From: Anaspis maculata
Taxonomy: Eukaryota > Arthropoda > Insecta > Coleoptera > Scraptiidae
NCBI GenBank assembly: GCA_949128115.1
Contig: OX421967.1
Location: 8,732,070 to 8,796,069, forward strand
DNA: 64,000 nucleotides
Direction: 5' to 3'
The notes under the pieces were generated by a model. That model was given only the letters and a program-made list of their open reading frames with translations. It made no database searches and was not told the origin of the DNA. Positions within the stretch are counted from its first letter, which is position 1. The number at the start of each line of letters is the position of its first letter. The translations under genes and the position numbers were made by a program. This document shows positions 22,717 through 33,690 of the stretch, piece after piece.

Positions 22717-25530
22717 CAATAGGACAAAAAGACAAACCAATTACAAACGACTCTGAAGTTTTCGAAGGCTCACTAACAATCTCAAACATCTGGAGACTAA
22801 AGGCTAGAGGGAATAACGGAATGGATTTCTTCAATCATCTTCAAACGGAATTTGGACAAGATACTAGAATCACCACTAAGCTTATCTATAACCACCAACA
22901 AAAATTGGCAAGAATGCAATGCAGACGAGATTTTTCATTGAAATGCAGACAAAGACTAATTATTTCGTCCCATATACAGCAATTCTTCAATTGTTTACAC
23001 CTTTTACAAGTAGATAACACCTTTTATGACCAAAAAATCGAAAATATTGAACATAGAAATAGCTGTAACTCATTGGCATATAAGACGTTTGAATATCTTC
23101 ATCATCATTAGTAAAAAAACCTTATAGAGGAAAGATCTTGTCCCCCCCGTTTTATACAATTCTATCATAAACAAAGCTGGAGAACTTCATAACAAAGAAT
23201 ATGACAAGGTGAAAATCGTACATTTACATTTTAATAAATTTTCAATTCTTACAACACAAAATGGCATTACCTATAGCTGAACCACTTAAAACTAACCAAG
23301 AATGGATCAAAAATATTTCTGATTTTACAGTTCCTGAAGTAGTGAGTATGTTTTTAAGCTTAGGTCATAAATTTACTCTAGACCATGACATGAAAGATTT
23401 TCCTATTGTCAACATTATAAAATATTTGGAGCACATAATAGATTCTCTCCCAAATGACGATAGTGAAGAGATTCATGATTCATAGATCTAGAGTCATAAA
23501 TATCATTATAATCAATATATTAAACTTCAACACAATAAAAATTATAATAATGATAATATTAGTGACATCAATAACCTACAAAAGATCACAACAAATTATT
23601 TGAAACAACATGATGAATTAATTGTCACTAGGGCAGATAAAGGTAATGTTACGGTTTCAATGATAAAACGAGATTATAAAAAAAAATTAATAACTTAGTT
23701 GTAAACGATACTAATACATACAAATTATCGAGAAAAGATCATACCAATACAATCAAAAGGAAGAATAACCAATTTTCTGAACTATCATTAGATTCTAACA
23801 TCATCAATAAAAAAATCAATAACACCTTAATTTCTCATAATGGTCATTCACCATGAATATACGGTTTATCGAAAATACATAAACAAAACAATCCATTAAG
23901 ACCAATTGTCTCTTGCATAGGTTCTCCATCATTTTCTCTATCAAAATACATTACAACTATAATTGATAATTTGATTCCAATAACTTTCAAATATACATGA
24001 AAAATTCCTATGAATTTGTTGAAAAAATTATTAATATGATCATTCCTAATGATTACAACCTGATTTCATTTGACGTTTCTTCGTTATTCACTGATGTTGA
24101 TGAAGAACTTTTCTAACTCTTTTAGATAAATATTGGAATATTATTTCAGATTGCACCAATATTGATTCAGATCTTTTCAAGAACATCATCAGTTTTTTGT
24201 TTGATTCTAGCGAGGATTCTAGTTATTTTGCTTATGATGATGGATTTTTTTCTCAAATTTTTGAATCAGCTATGGATAGTCCCATTTCACCCATATTGGC
24301 TAATTTGGTAATACGTACAATACCTAATTTACCATTCCATGTTCCTTTTCTTTTCTGTTATGTTGATGACATACTAAATTCAATACCCAAAAATAATATA
24401 GATTCCATTTTAGATTACTTCAATAGTGACCACCATTCACTAAAATTTACAATTGAAATTGAAAAAAACTCTAAAACTAAGTCATGAATCTTTTTATAAT
24501 AAAAATTTTGAAATAATAAAACAAATAGCAAATGATAATAAGTATCCAATCAAGTTGATCAATAATATTTTATACAACACCAACTCTAACATTAGGTACC
24601 AATAATAATCAACAAGATGATTCCAATGTTACTCGGAATTCCCCAATTAAAAAGTTTTTCCGTTTTCCTTATATCAAAGTTATGTCTGAAAAACTAATTA
24701 GACTTTTGACAAAGGAAAATATCAGAATTTCAACATATAACAAAAAATCTATTTATAGGTATCATTCTAAGCTTGAAGACACATTGCCATCTTAAGAGAA
24801 ATCCAATCTTATTTATTAAAAAGACTGCTTCAACTGCAACGGTTGCTACATTGGCCAAACAAAGCAAAAATTGAAAAACAGAGTTAATAACCATAAGTAC
24901 GATTGTAGGTCTAGTCACATCTTCACTGATGAAGGAAAAACAGCATTAGTTCAATATAGCAATTCTCCAGGTCACAATTTCGATTTCGACAATGTAAAAA
25001 TTTTGGATTTCGAAAACATACTCTCTAAAAGATCAATTTCAGAAATGATTTCCAATAAAAAATTCACAATAGTCTGAATTTCAGAACAGATATACCCATT
25101 ATCTCAGTGATATGTATTCAGACCTCATCAATTAGACAAATTTTGATCAGTTACATAACATATAGACCACTTAAACATCCTTCAACATTTACATAGGTAC
25201 ACCTCTGGAATACCTACACCTACCATTATCATTTTACTAATTATTGTACAGCTGGTTGTTATGTATTATAATTATTTTTGGCAATTCAAATCAATCAAAA
25301 TTCTTCTATTCCTTTTAATGTCACTTTTTCGCCTTTTAAATAAAAATTTTCATAAAATTACGATCATCGCTAACCGTAAGTTCTTGTATTTCTATATTTT
25401 AGTTCATACTTCAATATACGTTACTTCTAGCACCCGAGGAAGCCCCAAATTAGGGGCAAAACGTTGTGCGTTAACGAAGAAAAAAATGTCACTCACTGTC
25501 CTTAAACTCTCAAAATTCGCCGAACTATAG
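22717..25530 (+). pseudogene. Penelope-like element, longer copy (RT and GIY-YIG endonuclease)
   Basis: Reading order on the plus strand: an N-terminal region with KARGNNGMDFFNHLQTEFGQ then LARMQCRRDF (22821-23110), a middle part with IVTRADKGNVTVSM (about 23625), and SKIHKQNNPLRPIVSC (about 23870). Then come LISFDVSSLFTDVDEELF and the active-site YVDD at 24359-24370. The GIY-YIG endonuclease follows with CNGCYIGQTKQKLKNRVNNH (about 24830-24890) and HNFDFDNVKILDFE. Many frameshifts interrupt it. The 3' part repeats the upstream truncated copy. RT and nuclease would act together at the insertion site. No intact copy is present. Confidence 0.9.
25428..25475 (+). ncRNA. Hammerhead-like motif, downstream PLE copy (core damaged)
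   Basis: The same motif as at 22607-22655. Here stem II is perfect (GCCCC/GGGGC), but the second core strand reads AAAA instead of GAAA, so this copy should not cleave. Confidence 0.45.
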
Positions 25531-25584
25531 TAAGTGATTGGGTATTTGATTTATATTCCTTTTAATTATTCTTCACTTCCACTT

Positions 25585-25630
25585 GTAGACTCCGACGACG
25601 GGAGACCAAAGGTTGCCGAAACCGGTCAGA
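25585..25630 (+). ncRNA. Third, unrelated hammerhead-like motif
   Basis: CCGACGA, a CGG...CCG stem with AGACCAAAGGTTG between, then GAAA and CCGG. The layout is that of the PLE motifs, but the stems and loop differ. It may be the end of a different, otherwise deleted PLE. Again position 4 is C. Confidence 0.35.
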
Positions 25631-25639
25631 AAATAAAAA

Positions 25640-26001
25640 ATACACTTGTGGAAAGACGAGACAACAAACAATTTCATTTGTCTTTTGTTTTCAAGCAACC
25701 CAGACTGTATTTCCGAGACCGCTTTTCTCTAATTCAAAATTTGAAACGTAACAAGCACCGAGAAAAATCAAAAGCGATTTTTAAGCCCTAGAAAAAAAAA
25801 ACGTGTTTCGCTTGCGAGCACAAGCAAAATTTCCGGTTCCATCTAGGACTCTCACGTCACAATAACGATAATGACGATATAGTAATTAAATCAGATTTCG
25901 GTCCCGCGAACACAGCAGCGCCGTTGGTATTCGTTAAATAATATCATCACCGCCGCCGCAGAGCCGCGCATCTCTTTCTCTCCTCATATTTGCAGATTTC
26001 A
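25640..26001. other. No recognisable gene
   Basis: About 360 bp, A-rich then more GC-balanced (near 25900-25980). The 85-codon frame at 25534-25791 overlaps the hammerhead-like motif and has no family I know. Confidence 0.4.
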
Positions 26002-26307
26002 TACAGGGTGTCACGTCTAAATTTGCAGCCAGCAGCTTTCAAATTCATCACCGAAATACTCGGTCAACTAACACTGGACGAAAGACGTCATGGTTTGACA
26101 AGTTGATGAAGTTCGTTCAGTTCAAGCGTGATTCAAGTCACCGCCTGGAAGTCTCACCACGTGACGCTCTTGGAAAAGAAAAATTACAGCTCACTCAACA
26201 GTGATCACAGTCAAGCTGAACGTATTACAACTTTTCTTGAAACCACCAGAGATGCGGGCGTAAACAGTCGAAGCCTGCCTGGCTTGTTTTTTGCCGGCCA
26301 CCCTGTA
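26002..26307. mobile_element. Possible mariner-type MITE (CAGGGTG...CACCCTG)
   Basis: TACAGGGTG at the left and CACCCTGTA at the right are in inverted orientation 306 bp apart, with TA at both ends. Beyond the outer 9 bp the arms match only loosely. The long open frame through it (26128-26718) has no recognisable domain and is probably chance. Confidence 0.5.
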
Positions 26308-26867
26308 TCGCATTCTATACATGTACGTATGTATGCGGAAATAAAACAAACGACCGCACATACTAGACTGCACCCTTTTCTTTGTAATTGTTGCACACAT
26401 GGTCGGCCGCGGCTTATTCGGTTATGGCAAGCGCCGCCACCGCTGCCGCCACGGCCGCCTCCGCGTTCTGTGTGTTTCGTTCGGCGTTATTTCATTAAAA
26501 CGTGGCCATCTTTGCGAAACGGATTTAAAATTCCGCTCATGATTATAAAGAGGGCTTGCGGTGTGCGGACGAGGGGGGAGCGAATGGTAAAAAGGGGTGT
26601 GGGGGATGAAGAACAACGGGCAGGTATATGTGTGTTATGGTTGAGAATTAATACATACGGCACACGTGTGGGCGTGTGTTTTGAATCTGTCGCGGCAGGC
26701 CATGATGCTGCCCCCTGAAGCCCCACGCAGTCTTTTATACCTACATATTTTCTGATTGTTCTTCAAAAGCACTTCTGTAAATAGCGTTACGAGCGGCGAT
26801 TCTGGATAACACGCGATCTTTCTATAGACTCTTCCCATTAGGTCGCAGTGTGCAAGTGCGAACTTCA
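26308..26867. other. No recognisable gene; unique-looking sequence
   Basis: Includes a GC-rich CCGCC tract (about 26430-26465). No domain is recognisable on either strand. Confidence 0.4.
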
Positions 26868-27091
26868 GAACTTTTTTTGTACTTGTCACCATTGAAATGT
26901 CAGCATGAATGTAATCTACCACTTCCACATCAGTAGTGAAAGAGAAGACCAACAAAGTTTTTCCCAAGAAATCTGGACTTTGAGGAAGAAAAACACCAAA
27001 CGCAAACTTTAAATTGATCAGCAGAAAATTACAGTATAATTATATTCATGTCGACATTTCAATGATGACAAGTACAAGAAAAAAATTCCGA
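26868..27091. repeat. Inverted repeat, about 52-bp arms
   Basis: AACTTTTTTTGTACTTGTCA at 26869 and onward mirrors TGACAAGTACAAGAAAAAAA near 27065-27085. The arms share CATTGAAATGTC and CATGAAT. The spacer is about 117 bp. It is probably an inner part of a worn foldback element; no terminal duplication was seen. Confidence 0.65.
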
Positions 27092-27829
27092 CATGACAAA
27101 CGTCAAAACTACCCCCCACCAATGAAAAAGTATGATCGTGAAAAATTTGCACATCATGCTCGAATGACCAATAATAATGTGTCCGGTTTAAATAAAAAAA
27201 AATATATATATGGCTCTATCTTTACTCGTCTAGAAGATATCACTCCTGAAAATTCCCAGTGAATTGGGCAGTAACAAAATCACCCATGATGGGACTAATT
27301 GGTAACCATGGTTATTTTGATGCAACGTATGGTTACGCATGTCTTGCATTTTTATCCATGCTGGGTTCAATAAGTGTCAAAGTGATGTCGCAGCATGCTT
27401 CCTTGGGCATCTCCCCTGAAGAGGTCCAGAGGATAACCTCTGCTGGAGGTCCTTGAGGTCAATTTTCTCATGGTATGATTCATTCAGCAACTGTGTACGT
27501 TTCTGTGAATTTTCAAGAAAAAGCAACTGCTCTAGCAAATTCTGCGTCAAAAAATCTGAATTTCACAAAAAAATCAAGAACTCTTTGAAGAAACAGAATA
27601 CGATCAAAAGTCAAAAATCGTTTTGAGATATTGATATCAGCTTTCTAAAAGTCAAGAGGAAAAAAATCCGGACTTTTTTCTAAAAAAGTTCCACGACTTC
27701 AAAAATTAACACTTTTGACACTTCTTCCTTTAGCATCCTGTATATCATGGACAAAGTCAATGGTGATGTAAATCGACATAGCGTCTTATAGCTGAAGAAA
27801 AGCTCTACCAAGCACTATACATTTCTTTC
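27092..27829. other. No recognisable gene
   Basis: A-rich sequence. The small frames at 27014-27456 have no recognisable motif. Confidence 0.4.
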
Positions 27830-29560
27830 AAATCGGATATCTTTTCCCGAAGAAATCCTTACTTGAAATTGGAGCAAATTTTGGTCTATGCTTAACTTTT
27901 GATGAGCAGTTTACTTGTCTATCAGTTTCTGTATTGTCTAGAGCATACAAAATATCGAGCTTATTGGATGGGTGGCTTTTCCCTGGGCGTATGAGTCTTG
28001 CCCTGGCTTTGGTATAAAAACTACCTTTTCTTTCCGCCAATTTTGTAGCACATAGTTCAGGGCCAAGCTGACCCTGAACAGTGTACACAGGGGTGAGGCC
28101 AGTTCTTCAATGCCCTGTTGCAGCATTACTGGTAGTATCCCATCTGGGCCCGCAGATTTATATGATACGAGAGACTTCACAGCCCATACGATCTTGGCTA
28201 TGTTGACTAGCTTGTTGACAAGTTTCCAGACTTTTTTGGGCCCCCCTCCACGGTGAGCCTGTCAAGGTAGACTGTTTGTTTTGTTTGCAAGGATACGTTT
28301 GCACCCTGGGAAGTGTGTCTCCAGTAACAGGTTCAGAGTCTCCTCTCCAGATGCAGTATAGTATCCCTGTGGTTTTCGCAATGAGCCCAGTTTGCCCTCG
28401 TTTTTTTTTGTAAGGCCTTTTGGAGTCTTGCACATTTTGGAGACTCCTCAATCTCTTCACAGTGCCTCCTCCAAGATTCTTCTCTTGCCTTTTTGATGGC
28501 ATTCACATATTTCAGACCGGTAAATTTGTATTCTTTCCATTCGCCAGTCCTCTGGGCCTTGTTGAGGTTCTTCCGAGTTGCTGCCCTCAGTAAGGAAAGT
28601 TCCGGATAGGAACTTCCACCATAGGGTCTTTCGTTTGAACCTTCTCACGTTTATTGGGCAGCTGTCTTCGCAGGCATTCAATGTGGCTGATTTGGTAGTA
28701 TCATTCATCAGTTCTACGTCCACCGGGGTTTGAAGTTTTGATAGACATTCATCCAGCCCCTGCTTAAGCCTCTCCCTGAAGAGAGTCCAATCACAGGTTT
28801 TTAGATTCCTGTACGTGCTCACCTCCCCCAGTGGAGGATCTAGTTCAAATTTTACGTACCTATGGCCTTAGAGTGTAGGTTCCATTGGAACATACCACTC
28901 ACTCATTTCGCTGCATACTTTTGGTGTGCCGATCGTTATGTTGATTACTTCCTTCCTTGTCTGTGTGACAAAAATAGGTTCGTTCCCCCCTATTTGCTAC
29001 ATCTAGTTTGTTATTTATAATAAATTCTGAGAGTGACTCACCTCCTCTGTTGTTGTTCGTGCTTCCCCATATTGTATTGTGTGCATTCGAGTCACAACAG
29101 AGCACGAGTTGTGTTTTTTTTTTCTCGCAGAAATTTACCAGTTGCTTTACCTCTGGGGTCGGTGGTTGTCCTAGTTGGTCATGTGGGAGGTATCCTGAAC
29201 CTATTATCAGATTCCGTCTGCTTCCTTTTATGTTGGCGTTCGACTTTGCTACCATAAGGTCACTCGTACTGAGTCCCCACATTGGCAGCAAGTGATGATC
29301 CTTCTTTGCTAAAATGCAAGCTCTGGTATGATTCCCGCCTGGGCTAAGTTCCCAGTCTCCTGCCATCCCTAGTCCTTTGATAGTCCCCCTATCGACCCAA
29401 GGTTCTTGTATCAGTACAATGTCCATGTTGTTGGATCTCACATATTGTTGTAAAGCAGCTGAGGCTGCTTTGAAGTGATGTAAGTTCACCTGCAAGACTG
29501 AATTGTACTTACTTGAAACTTGAGGCTCTGCCCCTGTCGACGTTGATGGTTGTTCCATTG
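27830..29560 (-). pseudogene. R1-clade LINE ORF2: endonuclease and partial RT
   Basis: On the minus strand the AP-like endonuclease opens with VLQVNLHHFKAASAALQQY. It continues DIVLIQEPWVDRG, GGNHTRACILAKK, LPHDQLGQPPTPEV and CDSNAHNTIWGSTNNNRGGE (about 29050-29100), which is characteristic of the R1 clade. After a frameshift near 28960 the linker runs to about 28460. The RT then starts with SLVSYKSAGPDGILPVMLQQ (about 28110-28170) and WRKEKVVFIPKPGQDSY (about 28000-28045). It breaks off at about 27830, before YADD. The product nicks the target and primes reverse transcription there. The 3' end is missing, which is unusual for LINE insertions and points to a later deletion. Confidence 0.9.
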
Positions 29561-29639
29561 TCTCTTCTTCGCCGGTTTCCATCTCCTCTGTTCCTCCGTT
29601 CCTCTTTCTGCCAAGGTGCTTGAAGATCACCCTGGCGAA

Positions 29640-30250
29640 TCCGAGGTAGACTCTACATTGGAGACTCTCAATTTTTTTCCCATGAGCTTTTACCCATGAG
29701 AAGGGTGAGCTGCTTCTCTTCTAGGTCTGACTTCTTATCCACGACATTTCAGATCTCCGTGGTAAGACCTGGGTTCTGCAATTTCAGGCGCTTCAGTATT
29801 TTATCCGGTTTTTCTTTGGGTCCTGGAACCCATACCATAGCCCTGATTGGTTTTAGAATGTCCTAAGCATCCCGGATGCTGAAGTTTGCTTTTGGCCAGA
29901 GTTCTTTCTCCATGACGACCTGCCCCAACCAGTCCCTGGTGGCCTGATTGGCACAGGACGCCGGGAGAAACCCTGCTTTGAGGTTTACTCCGGAGAATCT
30001 TGGAGCAGATTCCCCCTTCTATCAAACTATCCAGAGCTTGAAGTAAGGCAGTCTTTTTGAGGCCCACCTGTGACCATGCAAAGCCTTCTAGGAGTCTTAA
30101 CACCTCACAGGCGGTTGAGGATCTGTGCCGCAAGCTAGTCCGCGACGAAAGTTTCAGATCCGGACGCACAGGGTTCGGACCGCGGCCTTTTCGTATGGCC
30201 ACAATTGACCAGCCGGTTTCCCAGCTGGCCGTTCTCCTATCCACCACCTG
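29640..30250 (-). pseudogene. R1-clade LINE ORF1 relic with DUF4780-like region
   Basis: Upstream of the endonuclease on the same strand, shifting frames read TALLQALDSLIEGG, then NLKAGFLPASCANQATRDWL, KANFSIRDA and MVWVPGPKEKPDKILKRLKL, ending NPGLTTEI. This order (Gly-Phe-Leu-Pro, Cys-Ala-Asn-x-Ala-Thr-x-x-Trp-Leu, Val-Trp-Val-Pro-Gly-Pro) is what I know from the insect DUF4780 family, seen in retroelement ORF1 proteins. It would be the RNA-binding partner of ORF2. At least two frameshifts are present, and the protein's start is lost. Confidence 0.65.
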
Positions 30251-30378
30251 GGGACGCGCCTGATAGGTAGCTCAACCAACACAGGACACTGGAAGTTTTC
30301 ATAATGATAACCAAACATTCAAATCTGTAAATGAGAACGTAGTTGAAGCTGAGAGATGTAAATGTTTGATATAAGGAG

Positions 30379-30479
30379 TGTTTTTTTTAAATCTGGCGTC
30401 AAGCATGCTGTGCTCCGGCCGACTGAGGCTCTTTTCGGCTGGAGCACAGCAAGCTTGGCCGCCAGGCTTGAAAAAACAC
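30379..30479. repeat. Long hairpin (about 40-bp arms)
   Basis: GTGTTTTTTTTAAATCTGGCG on the left mirrors CGCCAGGCTTGAAAAAACAC on the right. An inner perfect stem TGCTGTGCTCC/GGAGCACAGCA encloses a loop of about 21 bases. It could be a miniature foldback element. Confidence 0.75.
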
Positions 30480-30778
30480 ACGTTATTTGACCAAGGGCTC
30501 CGAGTCTACAGAGGAACCTTAAGCTTGCAAAAAAACTGGAACCGGTTTTATTCCGAATGAATTCCAGACTATATTCCAATGAACTAGCCAAAAACTGTTT
30601 TTATCGGACATCAGTTCTTCAAGATAGAAAGAAAGTAAAGAAAAATAATACACTTTCCCCCTGTATAGATTCTGATTTGTAGCAGTCCCAGAGATGAGAA
30701 CCTTTGATATGTTGAAGAGGAGACTGAAAGCTTGCCACGGTTAGAAACACAGTTTTTATTTGAACTGATTCCAGTTAA

Positions 30779-30966
30779 AACCCAGTCGGTAGCACGGTGA
30801 GCTCGGCCTTGCTTTAGAAGGCAAAGATACCGGGTTCAAATCCGCACTGGGCCAGATGGACTTTTTCACGCGTTCCTTAGTACTGGGGCATCTACTATGT
30901 TGTGGTAATGCCCCGGGAAATGGGATGAAACTGGGGATGAAACAAGGAAGCCATCGAAAAAAAAAC
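30779..30966 (+). mobile_element. tRNA-derived SINE-like element
   Basis: The head CCCAGTCGGTAGCACGGTGA to GGGTTCAAATCCGCACTGGG folds roughly like a tRNA: the ends pair as CCCAGT/ACTGGG, there is an anticodon-like stem GCCTT/AAGGC, and a good B-box (GGGTTCAAATCC). A body of about 110 bp follows, ending in a run of nine A. The T-stem and anticodon loop are imperfect, so it is not a working tRNA. Confidence 0.65.
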
Positions 30967-30979
30967 CACTGATCCAAAC

Positions 30980-31935
30980 ATGTCTTCGTTGTTATTGTCA
31001 TCACTTATCGTTACTGAAGAAAAAAAACACCAAAAAACCTGCTAACGAGCCTGCTTATACCTAACCTAGTAGATCTGATACAGGGTGATAAAAAACAAAC
31101 AAATTCCAGCTGTAATTCTATGTCGAATATGTACTAAAGAATCTAGGGACGTTCTTCAACGTGACTAAGTGACGTTTTTTGACAAGTGGCCTTTTTCACT
31201 TTCGAGGAAAAATCTAGGGAATTTCTGATAGCTAACAGTAATGAGCAGTTCCTTGAATCTTCCATACATGGCTACCAATCGCGGCGGACAAGACGCAGAC
31301 GGCCTTAATAATTGAGTGCAGGTATATCTCAGATCAAAGCACACACATTTTAGCACTTCTATAAAAAGTATCCCGAGCATCCACACCGATGCTTACTACC
31401 TACCATCTTTCTATGGCTATTTTGGGGGGCGCTAGTTTTGATGGTTATTGGTAAAGATGGTGTTCCGGCAGCAGTAGTATAGGTATAATACCAGAGAGAA
31501 ACCATCATCCACTTATCGTTGGCGTGTGAATGTTGTCAAGGAGGCCGTGTTAATGGCCGTTATCGGTCCGTGCCATTAAGGAGCCATCCGAGAGAGTATC
31601 AGGGCCGCCTGGACCATCACATAACGCCCCAGTCCAAATTATAAGTTACGGCCCTTCATATCGGCTTATTACCTTTTATCCCGCATTTCCGCCCCCCACG
31701 CCACTGTCCATCAATATTCGTCTTGATGTGGTGTTTCGCAAAGCAACACGAAATGGATCTGTATTACGGAACGAAAACGTTACAGTAGCATTCATTCCGG
31801 TTTCATCAGCATTATTCATGAAAGCTTGCTTACAGCGTGACCCCAAACGTGTTCCAGATTTTTTGTTCAAGGTCATGTTTTCTAATCCAAAAATCCGATG
31901 AATTGGAATCAAATTTGGCTACAACAAAAGAGTCA
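30980..31935. other. No recognisable gene; a lone CAGGGTG end
   Basis: TACAGGGTGATAAAAAAC at 31080 looks like one end of a mariner-type MITE whose partner end was not found. The GC-balanced part near 31500-31680 looks unique. Confidence 0.4.
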
Positions 31936-31939
31936 AATT

Positions 31940-32200
31940 AGGTCTAAAGTTGAAGTTTTCACCATTTTTCAGTCGGGCGTTATCAATTTTCAGAATTTCT
32001 CTTAGCCGTTGCCACCCGGGAGGGCCTCTCACCCGTGTTTTTACCAGGACGAATGGCTTTTGATGCAGGACTCCACTCAAAAATTCATTCCTGCTCGGGG
32101 ATAGATTTTTTCCAAAAAATTCCAAGTGATACCGAAAGCAGATTAGATTGGGCGTCGTGTGGATTCATTTTCAAAACTGGCACGGTTCCGGTTTTCTAAC
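31940..32200 (+). repeat. Dispersed repeat, copy A
   Basis: It matches 35620-35875 in the same orientation: GCGTTAT, GCCGTTGCCACCCG, CTTTTGATGCAGGACTC, GATTGGGCGT and GTGTGGAT occur in the same order and spacing. The ends and class are unknown. Confidence 0.8.
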
Positions 32201-32209
32201 GGTACTTTT

Positions 32210-33690
32210 TCCAAGTGAAATTGGCACATCTCGTGAATTTGGAAAAACTGCAGTGCAAACTTTGACATGCGGTGAGCCCCACAAATATTCATTTTAGGTG
32301 CTGACATGCTGGGTGTGAAAGTCGAAGAACAAGATTGAATTATTTTTGGAGGGATAATTTTCGGAATCAGACCTAAGGCTTTCGAGTTTTTCTCTCTGGA
32401 AAAGCATTTCTTGGCACCTGAGTACCTACACGATAAAAGTTTAGGTGCGTAAAGCAAGAAACAACAAGTAGTATGAAAAGCACTCGCCGAAGGCGATATC
32501 TGCCTGTTTTTACGGCCGCCAAATAGGCATATACAGAAACTTTTGTTATTAATCCGGATGGGAATCCACCCGCACTTTACTGTCCACGCAGGATTTTCGA
32601 TAACGCGTCATAAAACCGGACTTTTTACGATACCTCGAGGCTTTCCTCGCAGCAGCCCCCTTCCGGCTCTCAATATTTCCTGCTCAATACCGTCCGCTCG
32701 TCCGGACATTACTTGTCATCAGTTATTGGAACTTATGATTCCTAACCAGGACCGGACAATTTAGCCTCCACTATCCACCGGCCAGCACTAATATTGCCAA
32801 TTTCGGACTTGGACCGAAGATATTGGAAGTTACAGTCTATACGAGAGTGGCGCGAGGAGGGTTCAAGGGAGGGTTTCGGCAGCTTCGTTAAGCCCGCCAG
32901 ATTTTTCTATGATAATAATAGTAATGATAGTAAATTCTTATTAGATGGTATCGAGCGTCCGCGTGTAAGCTCTCCGCGGTCCATGTTTGGGTATGGGATA
33001 CACTTTTCGGCTTGCCGGTTAAATAATTCAAGAAGCGCCATTCTAATTATAAATTTATACGTTTCCCGGCGGCCTGGGACTTTTTTGATTAGATTGGGAC
33101 CAATTTTTCTTTTCAAATTAAGAAAGATGCATACCAGATGAACTAACCCCCATTCAATTACGTTTTACTTTTTACGATGAGGAGGCACGCGGGCGCGCAC
33201 ACCCAGATATTAATCATTAATAAATTTGATGTGGCTCTGGCGCTCGGGTTTTATTAGAAGCCCCCGAAAAAATCAAACCGGGGTTTACAACAAAAATTTA
33301 AAATTCCAGCTCTTTATAATGGACAAAAAACGCACCTAGCTTTTAATATACGTATTAAAATGAATGTTGGATACCTCCTAGGTCTAACCCAATGATCAAT
33401 CGCACTTTGAAGGGCAGGACCTGAACATGCCCTCTGCAGAAAGTGTACTAGCCAAGTGAAAGTGACCAGTGTGTACCAGCCAATTTGTACTCTCACTCAC
33501 TCCTTTTCAACTCTCACTTACCCACAGAGTTTTACTCTCGGTTTTACTTCTTCGACCCACCAATCAAAGAGAAAAGGAAGTATTGTGAACTTGCTAACAA
33601 ACTCTTTTGAGATTTTGACCGATGTATCCGTTTTAAGGTCCCCTATGATGATTAAGACCATTTTTAGAATGATCTCTGTCTGTATGTAAG
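32210..33690. other. 1.5 kb without a recognisable gene
   Basis: Several GC-balanced, non-repetitive blocks (32480-33330) carry no frame with a known motif. They may be single-copy host intergenic DNA. Confidence 0.4.

Noticed and set aside
26128..26718. 196-codon open frame on the plus strand
   Set aside because: It starts inside a probable MITE, has no recognisable domain, and runs through a CCGCC tract that yields a proline-rich part by composition. Probably chance.
30779..30850. A functional tRNA gene
   Set aside because: The ends and B-box fit, but the T-stem and anticodon loop are imperfect and a body with an A-tail follows, so a SINE head is more likely.
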